The notes beneath the pieces are model-generated. The model did not search any database, was not told the DNA's origin, and saw only the letters and a program-made list of their open reading frames with translations. Source: Thermus tenuipuniceus (GTDB lineage Bacteria; Deinococcota; Deinococci; Deinococcales; Thermaceae). From it: 64,000 nucleotides of DNA. The stretch covers positions 1 through 64,000 of the forward strand of contig NZ_PRDA01000015.1 of NCBI RefSeq assembly GCF_002964845.1. The letters are read 5' to 3'. Both the position numbers and the translations under genes were made by a program. Of the stretch, positions 25,405 through 33,603 are shown one piece after another (position 1 is the stretch's first letter; each line of letters opens with the position of its first letter).

Positions 25405-25866
25405 ATGAACCGAGGAGCGCTGCTTAAGGTAGTGGAGGCCAAGTATACCCGCACCGATCTCCCCGAGTTCCGGCCCGGCGACACCGTGCGGGTGGCCTAC
25501 CGGGTAAAGGAAGGCAACCGCACCCGGGTGCAGAACTTTGAGGGCATCGTCATCAAGATCAAGCGGAACGGGTACAACACCAGCTTCACCGTGCGCAAGG
25601 TGAGCTATGGGGTAGGGGTGGAGCGCATCTTCCCCCTAAACTCCCCCCTCATTGAGCGGATTGAGATCGTCCAGCGGGGCCGGGCCCGGCGGGCCAAGCT
25701 TTACTTCATCCGTGAGCTTTCCGAAAGGGAGATTCGCCGCAAGCTCCGCGCCGACCGCAAGCGCATTGGCCAGGACCAGGAAAGGGCCCGGGTGGCCAAG
25801 GAGGAGGCGGAAGCTGCCCAGGACGCTACTCAGGGGGCTTCCGAAGGGAAACTCCCCGCCGAGTAG
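25405..25866 (+). CDS. rplS: 50S ribosomal protein L19
   Basis: L19 sits at the subunit interface and contributes to bridges with 16S rRNA. The 153-residue protein has the SH3-like core: [26 protein letters not shown], and [21 protein letters not shown] charged C-terminal tail of about 40 residues extends beyond the usual length of roughly 115, as in other Thermus L19 proteins. ATG 25405 follows a strong GGAGGGAGGAG site. A bidirectional terminator separates it from the convergent response regulator. Confidence 0.97.
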   Translation: MNRGALLKVVEAKYTRTDLPEFRPGDTVRVAYRVKEGNRTRVQNFEGIVIKIKRNGYNTSFTVRKVSYGVGVERIFPLNSPLIERIEIVQRGRARRAKLYFIRELSEREIRRKLRADRKRIGQDQERARVAKEEAEAAQDATQGASEGKLPAE

Positions 25867-25881
25867 ACCGGGGGTTAAGGG

Positions 25882-25907
25882 AAGGAAGGGCAAACGCGCC
25901 CTTCCTT
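25882..25907. terminator. Bidirectional terminator, rplS and narL-like gene
   Basis: AAGGAAGGGC pairs perfectly with GCCCTTCCTT around AAACGC. It is followed by ATTT on the plus strand and lies at the convergent gene ends, overlapping the regulator's stop codon. Confidence 0.8.
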
Positions 25908-26511
25908 ATTTCTTCGCCAGGAATCCCAGGGACCTTGCCTTTTCCAGGGCTTCCACCCGGTTTCGGGCCAGGAGCTTGCCGTAGAGGCTTTCCAGATGGT
26001 CCTTCACCGTATCCGGGGAAAGGCCCAGGGCCTTGGCCATCTCTTTCACGGAAAGCCCGTGGGCCAGAAGGCCCAGTACCTCTTCCTCCCTGGGCGTCAG
26101 GGTGGGGAGGTCGGGGGGTGTGAGGCGTTCCTCCCCCTGGGCCACGCGCAGGAGGCGTCTTTTCAGCTCGGGGGCCGACAGCTCCTTGGAAAAGTAGGCG
26201 TTGGCCCCGGCCAGATAGGCTTCCCGCACCAAAGCGGGCTCCTGGTAGGTGGTGAGGAGGGCGATGAGGCCGGAATACCCCTTCTTCCGGAGCATACGGG
26301 TGCACTCTAGCCCATCCAATACGGGCATCCTCAGGTCCAAGAGAACCGCTTCCGGGTTCAGGGCCAGGGTCTTTTCCATGGCCTCCCTACCGTCCTGGGC
26401 CTCGGCCACCACCACGAGCCCTTCCCCCTCGAGGCCCGCCCTAAGCCCCAGGCGGAAGAGGGGGTGGTCGTCGGCGATCAGCACGCGGAGGCGGGATCCA
26501 GGGTTGCCCAT
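25906..26511 (-). CDS. NarL/LuxR-family response regulator
   Basis: The 201-residue protein has a receiver domain with Asp14 and Asp15 in VLIADDHP and the phospho-acceptor Asp59 in LLDLRMP. A C-terminal LuxR helix-turn-helix (LTPREEEVLGLLAHGLS, about 140-175) follows. It should bind DNA when phosphorylated. No histidine kinase is nearby, so the signal is unknown. ATG 26511 is preferred because TATGCT ends ten bases upstream with an AAAGG-like site; in-frame ATGs at 26526 and 26553 lie in or above that promoter. It diverges from the serine dehydratase gene, a possible target. Confidence 0.9.
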   Translation of the reverse strand: MGNPGSRLRVLIADDHPLFRLGLRAGLEGEGLVVVAEAQDGREAMEKTLALNPEAVLLDLRMPVLDGLECTRMLRKKGYSGLIALLTTYQEPALVREAYLAGANAYFSKELSAPELKRRLLRVAQGEERLTPPDLPTLTPREEEVLGLLAHGLSVKEMAKALGLSPDTVKDHLESLYGKLLARNRVEALEKARSLGFLAKK

Positions 26512-26521
26512 CCTGGCCTTT

Positions 26522-26527
26522 AGCATA
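26522..26527 (-). promoter_or_regulatory. -10 box of the NarL-like gene
   Basis: On the minus strand TATGCT lies ten bases before ATG 26511, with AAAGGCCAGG between. Confidence 0.5.
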
Positions 26528-26553
26528 GGCCTGCGGTGTGAAGACGAGGCCAA

Positions 26554-26569
26554 AGCCTATACTTAGGCT
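26554..26569 (+). promoter_or_regulatory. sdaAA promoter and operator-like dyad
   Basis: TATACT (26558-26563) lies six bases before ATG 26570. AGCCTA (26554-26559) and TAGGCT (26564-26569) form a perfect inverted repeat around it. A protein bound here would block melting of the -10 box and the start codon region. Confidence 0.6.
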
Positions 26570-27433
26570 ATGCCGTTGACCCTGAACGACCTTGCTGCCC
26601 TTCCCGGCCGGGCGTCGGAGGCGTTGCTTCGCGAGGAGGTGGAGGAAACCGGGCTGGCTCCCGAGACCATCCTGGATAAGCTTCGGGAGCGCCTTGGCAT
26701 CATGCGGGATTCCATCCGGAGGGGTCTCGCCTCGGATGCCCCCAGCGTGGCGGGAATGGTGGGGAAGAATGCCAAGACCTTGTGGGAAGCCCCGGATCCC
26801 TTGCGGGACCCTCTCTTGAAACGAGTCCAGGCCTACGCCATGGCGGTCAATGAGGAAAATGCCCGCATGGGTCGGATTGTGGCTGCTCCCACGGCGGGCA
26901 GCGCCGGGACGCTTCCCGGGGCCTTGCTGGGGGTGGCGGATCACCTGGGCATCCCCGATCAGGACCTCCTCATGCCCATGGTCCTGGCCGCCGGGGTGGC
27001 CAAGATCATCAACCGCCAGATCTACATCGCCGGGGCCAGCGGGGGGTGCCAGGCGGAAATCGGTTCCTCGGCGGCCATGGCGGCGGCCGCCGTTACCGAG
27101 CTTCTCGGGGGAAGCTCCGAGGCCTCTGCCCATGCGGCGGCCTTGGCCCTGCAGAATACCCTGGGTTTGGTTTGCGATCCCGTGGGGGGGTTTGTGGAGG
27201 TGCCCTGCGTGATGCGCAATGGCTTTTACGCCGTTCATGCGGTGAGCGCCGCCTCCATGGCCCTGGCGGGGATAAGGAGCGTGATCCCCCCCGACGAGGT
27301 GATCCTGGCCATGGCGGGCATCGGCCGCCTCCTACCCTTGGAGCTCAAGGAAACAGGCCTGGGGGGGTTGGCGGACACCCCCACGGGGCGTCGGCTGGCC
27401 GCCCAGGCCCTGGGGGAGGCTTCCGAGGATTGA
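26570..27433 (+). CDS. sdaAA: L-serine dehydratase alpha subunit
   Basis: This iron-sulfur enzyme deaminates serine to pyruvate and ammonia. The 287-residue alpha subunit has cluster-ligand cysteines Cys160 (GASGGCQAE), Cys202 (GLVCDP) and Cys213 (EVPCV), and the [15 protein letters not shown] segment near residue 106. The beta subunit is not in the window, so it must lie elsewhere. The mRNA is predicted to be leaderless. Its end is one base from convergent sseA, with no room for a separate terminator. Confidence 0.93.
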   Translation: MPLTLNDLAALPGRASEALLREEVEETGLAPETILDKLRERLGIMRDSIRRGLASDAPSVAGMVGKNAKTLWEAPDPLRDPLLKRVQAYAMAVNEENARMGRIVAAPTAGSAGTLPGALLGVADHLGIPDQDLLMPMVLAAGVAKIINRQIYIAGASGGCQAEIGSSAAMAAAAVTELLGGSSEASAHAAALALQNTLGLVCDPVGGFVEVPCVMRNGFYAVHAVSAASMALAGIRSVIPPDEVILAMAGIGRLLPLELKETGLGGLADTPTGRRLAAQALGEASED

Positions 27434-27434
27434 G

Positions 27435-28292
<858 letters not shown>

Positions 28293-28308
28293 ACCTCACC
28301 TCCCGCCC

Positions 28309-28323
28309 ACAAGATACCCTTGA
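28309..28323 (-). promoter_or_regulatory. sseA promoter with an AGGGTAT operator-like half-site
   Basis: On the minus strand TATCTT (28316 to 28311) is the -10 box, preceded by TTTACT at a 16-base spacer. GGGTAT overlaps it in the same register as at the peroxiredoxin gene, with an upstream TCACCC arm. The plus-strand 15-mer ACAAGATACCCTTGA is repeated at 14806. Confidence 0.5.
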
Positions 28324-28368
28324 GCGGGTGAGAGTAAAGGGGGTCCGTGCACATTCCCGTCCCGATCC

Positions 28369-28397
28369 TTGCCAGAAAGGGCTGAGTCTGGTATAAA
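28369..28397 (+). promoter_or_regulatory. Promoter of the riboswitch-yugP unit
   Basis: TTGCCA (28369-28374), a 17-base spacer and TATAAA (28392-28397) predict a transcript starting near 28404, just before the riboswitch. Confidence 0.75.
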
Positions 28398-28406
28398 GGT
28401 ACCTGC

Positions 28407-28545
28407 GGGGAGTAGCCGCCCCCAGTGGGGGCCAGCCGGTCGTCAGTACGGGAGCCTTCCCCGGTCGGCTGGGGCGCCTAAGGGCGCATGGCGAGACCAC
28501 CTGTATGGGTGGCCTCGGTTTTTGCTACTCCTCGGAAGGAGGTGG
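28407..28545 (+). ncRNA. yybP-ykoY (manganese) type riboswitch with expression platform
   Basis: The leader carries the two conserved blocks of this class, GGGGAGTAGC (28407-28416) and GGCGAGACC (28490-28498). Hairpins lie between them: 28418-28423 with 28427-28432, 28433-28438 with 28466-28471, and 28474-28478 with 28483-28487. After the aptamer, CGAG-A-CCACC can pair with GGTGG-C-CTCG (28492-28517), followed by five T residues, a terminator that uses the conserved GAGACC. CTCCT (28528-28532) can cover the AGGAGG site (28537-28542), or GCTACTCCTC (28524-28533) can pair with GGGGAGTAGC. Mn2+ sensing is established for the class; the switching direction here is inferred. Confidence 0.85.
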
Positions 28546-28551
28546 ACGGGA

Positions 28552-29232
28552 ATGGACATACTGGCGCTCTTGCTCATGGGGTTGGTCTTCGTGGCCAGCC
28601 TGGTGATTCAAGGTGGTTTACAGGCTACCTTCGCCCGATTCAGCCGGGTGGCCAACAACCGGGGGCTTACGGGGGCTGAGGTGGCGCGGGCCATCCTGGA
28701 TGCCCACGGCTTAAGTCACGTCCGGGTGGAACCGGTGCCCGGGGCCCTCACGGACCATTACGACCCCCACGCCAAGGCGGTGCGGCTTTCCGAGCCCAAC
28801 TACGCCTCGCCCAGCCTGGCGGCCCTGGCGGTGGCCGCCCACGAGGTGGGGCATGCGGTCCAGGATGCCCATGGCTACACCTGGCTTCGGGTGCGGGCCA
28901 GCCTGTGGCCGGCGGCCAGCCTGGGCACCAACCTAGGTCCAATCCTGGTGGTGGTCGGGTTGATGCTGGGGGCCATCGGTTTGGCCAAGCTCGGGCTTTA
29001 CCTCTACCTGGCGGTGGCCCTATTCCAGCTGGTGACCCTCCCCGTGGAGTTCGACGCCTCCAGGCGAGCCCTGGAGTTCCTGCGGCGCATGGGCTTCCTC
29101 TCCCAGCAGGAGATGGCCCCTGCCCGGCAGGTGCTCACCTGGGCAGCCCTTACCTACGTGGCCGCCTTGGCCAGCTCCTTGGCCACCATCCTTTACTACG
29201 CCAGCCTCCTCATGGGCCGGAGGGAGGAGTAG
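28552..29232 (+). CDS. YugP-family membrane zinc metallopeptidase
   Basis: The 226-residue protein has the zinc peptidase motif HEVGH at residues 97-101, with a likely third ligand in EFDASRRALE near 170. Hydrophobic segments at about 3-25, 120-160 and 195-220 place it in the membrane. This matches the YugP (Zn_peptidase_2) family, whose substrates are unknown. ATG 28552 follows AAGGAGGTG. The gene is directly downstream of a manganese-type riboswitch, which suggests metal-dependent expression. The next gene, a zinc-ribbon protein, starts at the base after its stop. Confidence 0.88.
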   Translation: MDILALLLMGLVFVASLVIQGGLQATFARFSRVANNRGLTGAEVARAILDAHGLSHVRVEPVPGALTDHYDPHAKAVRLSEPNYASPSLAALAVAAHEVGHAVQDAHGYTWLRVRASLWPAASLGTNLGPILVVVGLMLGAIGLAKLGLYLYLAVALFQLVTLPVEFDASRRALEFLRRMGFLSQQEMAPARQVLTWAALTYVAALASSLATILYYASLLMGRREE

Positions 29233-29481
29233 ATGCCCCTTCTCCTTTGCCCAAGCTGCCAGGTGGGCATGAAGGAGGTGGAAAGGCGCGGGGTCCTCAT
29301 CGACGTCTGCCCCCAGTGCGGGGGGGTGTGGCTGGATAGGGGGGAGTTGGAAAAACTCCTGGCGGAAGCCAAGGAGGTGGAGCGGGCCTACGAGGAGGAG
29401 CGGGAGGTGTACTACCGTAAGGAGGGGAAGCCTTACCGCAAGAAAAAGGGCTTCCTGGAGATCTTTGACCTTTTCGATTAG
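29233..29481 (+). CDS. Zinc-ribbon (zf-TFIIB) small protein
   Basis: The 82-residue protein has CPSC near the N-terminus and CPQCGGVWLDRGELEKLL at about 26-43, the zf-TFIIB-type zinc ribbon with its WLDRGEL extension. The rest is a charged helix rich in Glu, Lys and Tyr. Function is unknown for the family. It abuts yugP without a gap, so it lies under the same riboswitch. A strong terminator follows. Confidence 0.85.
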   Translation: MPLLLCPSCQVGMKEVERRGVLIDVCPQCGGVWLDRGELEKLLAEAKEVERAYEEEREVYYRKEGKPYRKKKGFLEIFDLFD

Positions 29482-29494
29482 GCTTTAAGGTAAT

Positions 29495-29520
29495 CCCCCC
29501 GGGGATCCCACCCCGGGGGG
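29495..29520. terminator. Terminator between the zinc-ribbon and prx genes
   Basis: A ten-pair stem of CCCCCCGGGG and CCCCGGGGGG encloses ATCCCA. It serves convergent gene ends; on the plus strand TTGGGGTTTT follows. Confidence 0.8.
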
Positions 29521-29531
29521 TTGGGGTTTTC

Positions 29532-30182
29532 CTACTCCGCCTTCTTAAGGCGCAGATACCAGCGCTTGTACTCCGTGTACTCGGCCTTCCTGGCCTCGTC
29601 GGCCTTGACCTCGTCCAGGGTGGCTGGGGGCTTCACGATGGCGGGCTCACCCGGCTGCCAGTCGGCGGGGGTGTTCAAGCCGGTGCGGTCGGTGAACTGT
29701 AGGGCCCGGATGAAGCGCAGGATCTCGTCGATGTTGCGGCCAGTGGTGAGGGGATAGTAGAGCATGCCCCGGAGGATGCCGTTGGGGTCGATGATGAACA
29801 CCGCCCGCACCGCAGCGGTTTCGCTGGCGGCAGGGTGGATCATGCCGTAAAGCTTGGACACCCTCATGTCCAGGTCGGCGATGACCGGGAAGTTGATGGG
29901 GATCCCGGACATCTCCTCGAGGTCCTTAAGCCAGGCCAAGTGGGAGTAGATGGAGTCAATGGAGAGCCCTACCAGCTGGACTCCCAGTTCTTCAAACTCC
30001 TTTTGACGCCGGGCGAAGGCCAGGAACTCCGTGGAGCAGACCGGGGTGAAGTCGGCGGGGTGGCTGAAGAGCACCACCCATTTGCCCTTGAGGTCGGATA
30101 GCCGAAGCTCCCCAGCCGTGGTCTTGGCCACGAAGTCCGGCGCGGGTTCGTTTAAACGGGGTAGGGTAACGGTCTCTTCCAT
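29532..30182 (-). CDS. Peroxiredoxin, 1-Cys (Prx6-like) type
   Basis: Peroxiredoxins reduce hydrogen peroxide and alkyl peroxides. The 216-residue protein has the peroxidatic Cys49 in HPADFTPVCSTEF and the long C-terminal arm of the Prx6/AhpC group. Cys49 is the only cysteine, so it must be resolved by an external thiol. ATG 30182 is used because AGGAGG precedes it; an in-frame GTG at 30206 lies in the leader hairpin. The promoter carries a strong palindrome and a 5'-terminal hairpin. Confidence 0.93.
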   Translation of the reverse strand: MEETVTLPRLNEPAPDFVAKTTAGELRLSDLKGKWVVLFSHPADFTPVCSTEFLAFARRQKEFEELGVQLVGLSIDSIYSHLAWLKDLEEMSGIPINFPVIADLDMRVSKLYGMIHPAASETAAVRAVFIIDPNGILRGMLYYPLTTGRNIDEILRFIRALQFTDRTGLNTPADWQPGEPAIVKPPATLDEVKADEARKAEYTEYKRWYLRLKKAE

Positions 30183-30191
30183 CCTAAACCT

Positions 30192-30215
30192 CCTCGGCTG
30201 GTACACCAGCCGAGG
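30192..30215 (-). promoter_or_regulatory. prx 5'-terminal leader hairpin
   Basis: A perfect ten-pair stem (30192-30201 with 30206-30215) starts at about the predicted mRNA 5' end and overlaps the AGGAGG site (30194 to 30189). It should limit ribosome binding or protect the 5' end. Confidence 0.65.
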
Positions 30216-30218
30216 GAC

Positions 30219-30247
30219 ACTATACCCTAAAGGGGTATTAGATGCAA
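30219..30247 (-). promoter_or_regulatory. prx promoter and ATACCC/GGGTAT operator
   Basis: On the minus strand TTGCAT (30247 to 30242), a 17-base spacer and TATAGT (30224 to 30219) form the promoter. ATACCC (30222-30227) and GGGTAT (30233-30238) are perfect arms around five bases, covering the spacer and -10 box. The shape resembles CsoR/CstR-type operators. Confidence 0.7.
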
Positions 30248-30257
30248 GTGATTTTCG

Positions 30258-30584
30258 TTAGCGGTTGTCCCCTGAGCCCCCGATTTTTCCCCGTTCCAGC
30301 CGGGAGCGTAGCTTAGCCAGGTTGCCTTGGGCCACCTCCTCCAAGCTCACCCCTAGGTCGGTGGCCAGCTGGGCCACATACCAGAGCACATCCCCGAGCT
30401 CAGCCACCAGATCCTCCCGGGTAGCCTGGCTGAGGTTTCCTCCATGGTCCCGGAGGATTTTTTTTACCTTGTTGGCCAGTTCCCCGGCTTCCCCCGCCAG
30501 GCCGAGGGTGGGGTAAAGAAGCCGGTAGGCTTCGGGGTAAAGGGCGGTTTTCTTGGCCTCCTGCTGGTATTCATTTAGGGTCAT
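30258..30584 (-). CDS. MazG-like nucleotide pyrophosphohydrolase
   Basis: The 108-residue protein shows the all-alpha NTP-PPase pattern: LGLAGEAGELANKVKK near residue 27 and EDLVAELGDVLWYVAQLA near 57, which supply the Mg-binding acids. Such enzymes hydrolyse non-canonical or excess nucleoside triphosphates; the substrate here is unknown. Its start overlaps the 3' end of smc by 14 bases, and it ends the long leftward operon that starts at bioY. Confidence 0.88.
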   Translation of the reverse strand: MTLNEYQQEAKKTALYPEAYRLLYPTLGLAGEAGELANKVKKILRDHGGNLSQATREDLVAELGDVLWYVAQLATDLGVSLEEVAQGNLAKLRSRLERGKIGGSGDNR

Positions 30585-33500
30585 GGGCGGCCTCCTTGCG
30601 GATGGAGAACACCCGGCTCACGCCCCCTTGGGCGGTGACCCCATAGAGGGCGTGGCAGGCTTCCATGGTGCGCTTCTGATGGGTGACCAGGATGAACTGC
30701 TTGCCGGAGTTGAGGAAGCGGGTGAAGCGGACGAGGTTGGCCTCGTCAAGAGCGGCGTCCACCTCGTCCAGCACGGCCAAGGGTAAGCCGCCCTGGAGTT
30801 CGCCCAGGGAGAAGAGGAAGGCGAGGGCCCCCAGGGTCTTTTCCCCCAGGGAGAGGAGGCGGAGGTCCTGGGTGCGCTTTCCCGCCGGGATCACCACCAG
30901 CTTTAGCCCCTGCCCTTCCCGCCTGACCTCGGCCCGGGCTCCGAGGAGGGCTAGGGCGTATTTCTGAAAAGCGCTTTGGAAAACCTGGTAGCTCTCCTTC
31001 AGCCGCTCCCCGTAGGCTTTTTCCACGGCCTTGGCCTCGGCCTCGAGGCGAAGGAGGGCTTCCGTGGCCTCCTGCACCTCTTTGGCCTGGGCCTCGAGGC
31101 GGGCTTCCAACTCCATTAGCTCCCTTTCCGCCAGGGCGTTTACGGGTCCCAAGCTTGCCCGTTCCCGTTCCACCTGGGCCAGCCTGGCCTGGAGGGCCCT
31201 GGGGGTGCCGGGCAGGCGGTCCAGCGGGGGGAAGGAGGCCCTCTCCCGCCCCAGTTCCTCCAGGAGGGCTTCCCTGCGGGCCAGGAGCAGGCGGAGGTTT
31301 TCCCGCTCGCTCAAGAGGGCGTTGGCCCGGGTGAGGGCCCGGGTTTGCTGGTCCTCGAGGTTTGTCCTTTCCGCCCGCACGGCCTTAAGGCGTTCCTCTA
31401 GCTCCTGGGCCTTGGCCAGAAGGGGCTGGGTGGCGGCGAGTTTGGCCTTCAATTCCTCCATCCTGGCCTGGATGCGGCGCACTTCCTCCTGGGATGCCGC
31501 CCAAGCCTCCCGGGCTTGGGAGAGCAGGCGCCAGCGCTCGTGGGCCTCCGCTTGTGCCAGGATTCCTTCCAGCTCCTCTCTTTCCTTCTCCAGGGCGAGA
31601 AGCCGGGCCTCCTCCCAGGTTTCCTGAGGCGGTGTGGGGGGTTGGGGAGGCGGGGGTAGGGGGGAGCGAAGCCTAGCTTGCAGGGCTCCCACCTGGGCTC
31701 GGGCTTCCTCCAGGCGGCGGTAGGGGGGTAAGGAGGCCAGGGCTTCCTCTAGGGCTTTGATCTCCCCGGCAAGCTGGTCCTGCTCGGTTTCCAGGTCCTC
31801 CAGACGCCGCCTCAAGAGAAGGGTTTCCCCACCTCCTTTTAGGCGCCCACCGGATAGGGCTCCCAGGCGCTCCAGCACCTCGCCTTCCAGGGTGACCACC
31901 CTTTCCCGGCCCAAGGCCCTTCGGTACGCCAGGGCTGCATCCAGGTCGGCGAAGACCAGGGTATCCCCTAAGAGGGCCAGGAGGATTTTCTCCTCGGGCA
32001 AGCCCGGGTGCCGGAGCCGGGCCAGGCGGAAGGCGGGTCCCAGGAGGCCGGGCGCGGGAGGGGGAGAGGGGGGAGGTGGCGGGGATAGAAGGGTTAAGGG
32101 CAGGAAAGTGGCCCGGCCCCCTTCCCGTTTCAGGAGGGCGATGGCGGCCTTGGCGGCTTCCTCGTCCTGGGTGAGGACCCATTGGAGCCGGGGGCCCAGG
32201 GCCACCTCCAAGGCCAGCTCCAGCCCCGCTTCGGGTCGCACCAGGTCCGCAACCACCCCCAGCACCCCAGGAAGCTTCCGTACCCTTCGGGGTCCTTCGT
32301 GCAGGTCGCTGCCGGCCTCCAGAAGCCGCCTGAGCCGTTCGGTCTCCCTAAGGGCTCCCTGGGCCTGGGCGCGCAGGTCGGTGAGGTGGGTTTCCAACCG
32401 CTTCCGTTCGGCCATTTTCCCCTCGAGGTCCCGAAGTTCCTCAAGCCTTTGAGCAAGCTCCTCCTCCAAGTGGGCGCGTTCCGCCAAGGCTTCCTGGTAA
32501 GCCTTCAGGCGTTCCTCGTAGCGGGCGGTTTCCGTCAGGTACCGGCGGAAGGCTTCCTCGTGGCGCTTTTTGGCGGCCAGCAGGCGGGCTTCTTCCGCTT
32601 TCAAATGCCTCAGCTGGGTGCGGAGCTCCTCGAGGGGCCGGGGGGGAGGGGGTATTGGGGGGCCGGGGTCCTCGGGTGGGGGACGGTCCAGGGCCTTGTG
32701 CAGGCGGGCGAGCTCCTTAAGCTCCCGCTCGAAGCCTTCCCGCTCCTTTAGGAGCAGGCGCACCGCTTCCAGTTCCTGGCGCAGGGATTCCTCTTCGCGG
32801 GCCAGGGTCAGGCGCTTTTTCTCCAGGGCTTGGCGCTCCCTCTCTAGGGTTTCCTCCTCCCTGGCCAGGGCCTTAAGCCGCTCCTCGGCTCTCGCCATCT
32901 CGGCTTGGGCTTCCTCCATGCGGGCTTCCACGAGGCTTACCCTGAGGGCCAGGGCCTCCAGGTCCAGGGTCTGGGCGCGCTTGGCCCGGTGGGCTTCCCC
33001 TCTAAGCCGTTCTACCTGGGCCTTAAGCTCCTGAAGTTCCCGCTCGCGCTCTTCCAGAAGGCGGTGCGCCTCTTCCAGCTCCTTCTCAGCCACCCGGGCC
33101 GCTTCCACCACCGGTTTCAGTCCGGCGGCCTCCTCTAGGTGGGCGAGCAGAACCTCTCCGGGGGCCTCCAGAAGAGCCGCCACCTCCCCTTGGCCCACGA
33201 TGGCGTATCCCCCCCGGCCGAGGCCTGTGCCCGCAAGGTGGAGGGCCAGGGCCTTGGCGCTTAGGGGGCGGCCGTTTACCCGGAAGAGGGAGCGGTCCCC
33301 TTCGATGCGCCGTTCCACGGTAAGCCTTTCCCTTCCCCGGGAAAGCTCCAGGCGGACCTCCGCCATGGCCTGGGGCGGGCGGCCCTCGCCCCCGTGGAAG
33401 AGGAGGGTGCCGAGTTCCTGCCCGCGTAGCTCGTGGGCCCGGGCTCCGGTCACGAAGCGCAAGGCCTCCACCAGGTTGCTCTTGCCGGAGCCATTGGGCC

Positions 33501-33603
33501 CGATGATCCCGGTGATGGGATCCGGGAAGTCCAGGGCGGTGCGCTCCGCAAAGGATTTGAACCCCTGGAGGATGAGGCGGTCTATGCGCCAGGTGTCCTT
33601 CAT
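30571..33603 (-). CDS. smc: Chromosome segregation ATPase SMC
   Basis: SMC forms the V-shaped dimer that organises the chromosome with ScpA and ScpB. The 1010-residue chain has Walker A GPNGSGKSN (35-43), two long coiled coils (about 165-460 and 640-860) around a hinge, the ABC signature in LSLGEKTLGAL and Walker B in LAVLDEVDAAL near the C-terminus. It is shorter than the usual 1150-1200 aa, meaning shorter arms. The ATG overlaps the GerMN stop (ATGA). scpA and scpB are not in the window. Confidence 0.96.
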   Translation of the reverse strand: MKDTWRIDRLILQGFKSFAERTALDFPDPITGIIGPNGSGKSNLVEALRFVTGARAHELRGQELGTLLFHGGEGRPPQAMAEVRLELSRGRERLTVERRIEGDRSLFRVNGRPLSAKALALHLAGTGLGRGGYAIVGQGEVAALLEAPGEVLLAHLEEAAGLKPVVEAARVAEKELEEAHRLLEERERELQELKAQVERLRGEAHRAKRAQTLDLEALALRVSLVEARMEEAQAEMARAEERLKALAREEETLERERQALEKKRLTLAREEESLRQELEAVRLLLKEREGFERELKELARLHKALDRPPPEDPGPPIPPPPRPLEELRTQLRHLKAEEARLLAAKKRHEEAFRRYLTETARYEERLKAYQEALAERAHLEEELAQRLEELRDLEGKMAERKRLETHLTDLRAQAQGALRETERLRRLLEAGSDLHEGPRRVRKLPGVLGVVADLVRPEAGLELALEVALGPRLQWVLTQDEEAAKAAIALLKREGGRATFLPLTLLSPPPPPSPPPAPGLLGPAFRLARLRHPGLPEEKILLALLGDTLVFADLDAALAYRRALGRERVVTLEGEVLERLGALSGGRLKGGGETLLLRRRLEDLETEQDQLAGEIKALEEALASLPPYRRLEEARAQVGALQARLRSPLPPPPQPPTPPQETWEEARLLALEKEREELEGILAQAEAHERWRLLSQAREAWAASQEEVRRIQARMEELKAKLAATQPLLAKAQELEERLKAVRAERTNLEDQQTRALTRANALLSERENLRLLLARREALLEELGRERASFPPLDRLPGTPRALQARLAQVERERASLGPVNALAERELMELEARLEAQAKEVQEATEALLRLEAEAKAVEKAYGERLKESYQVFQSAFQKYALALLGARAEVRREGQGLKLVVIPAGKRTQDLRLLSLGEKTLGALAFLFSLGELQGGLPLAVLDEVDAALDEANLVRFTRFLNSGKQFILVTHQKRTMEACHALYGVTAQGGVSRVFSIRKEAAHDPK

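Noticed and set aside
30183-30206. Upstream GTG start for the peroxiredoxin
   Set aside because: It lies in the leader hairpin and lacks a ribosome-binding site, whereas ATG 30182 has AGGAGG at good spacing.
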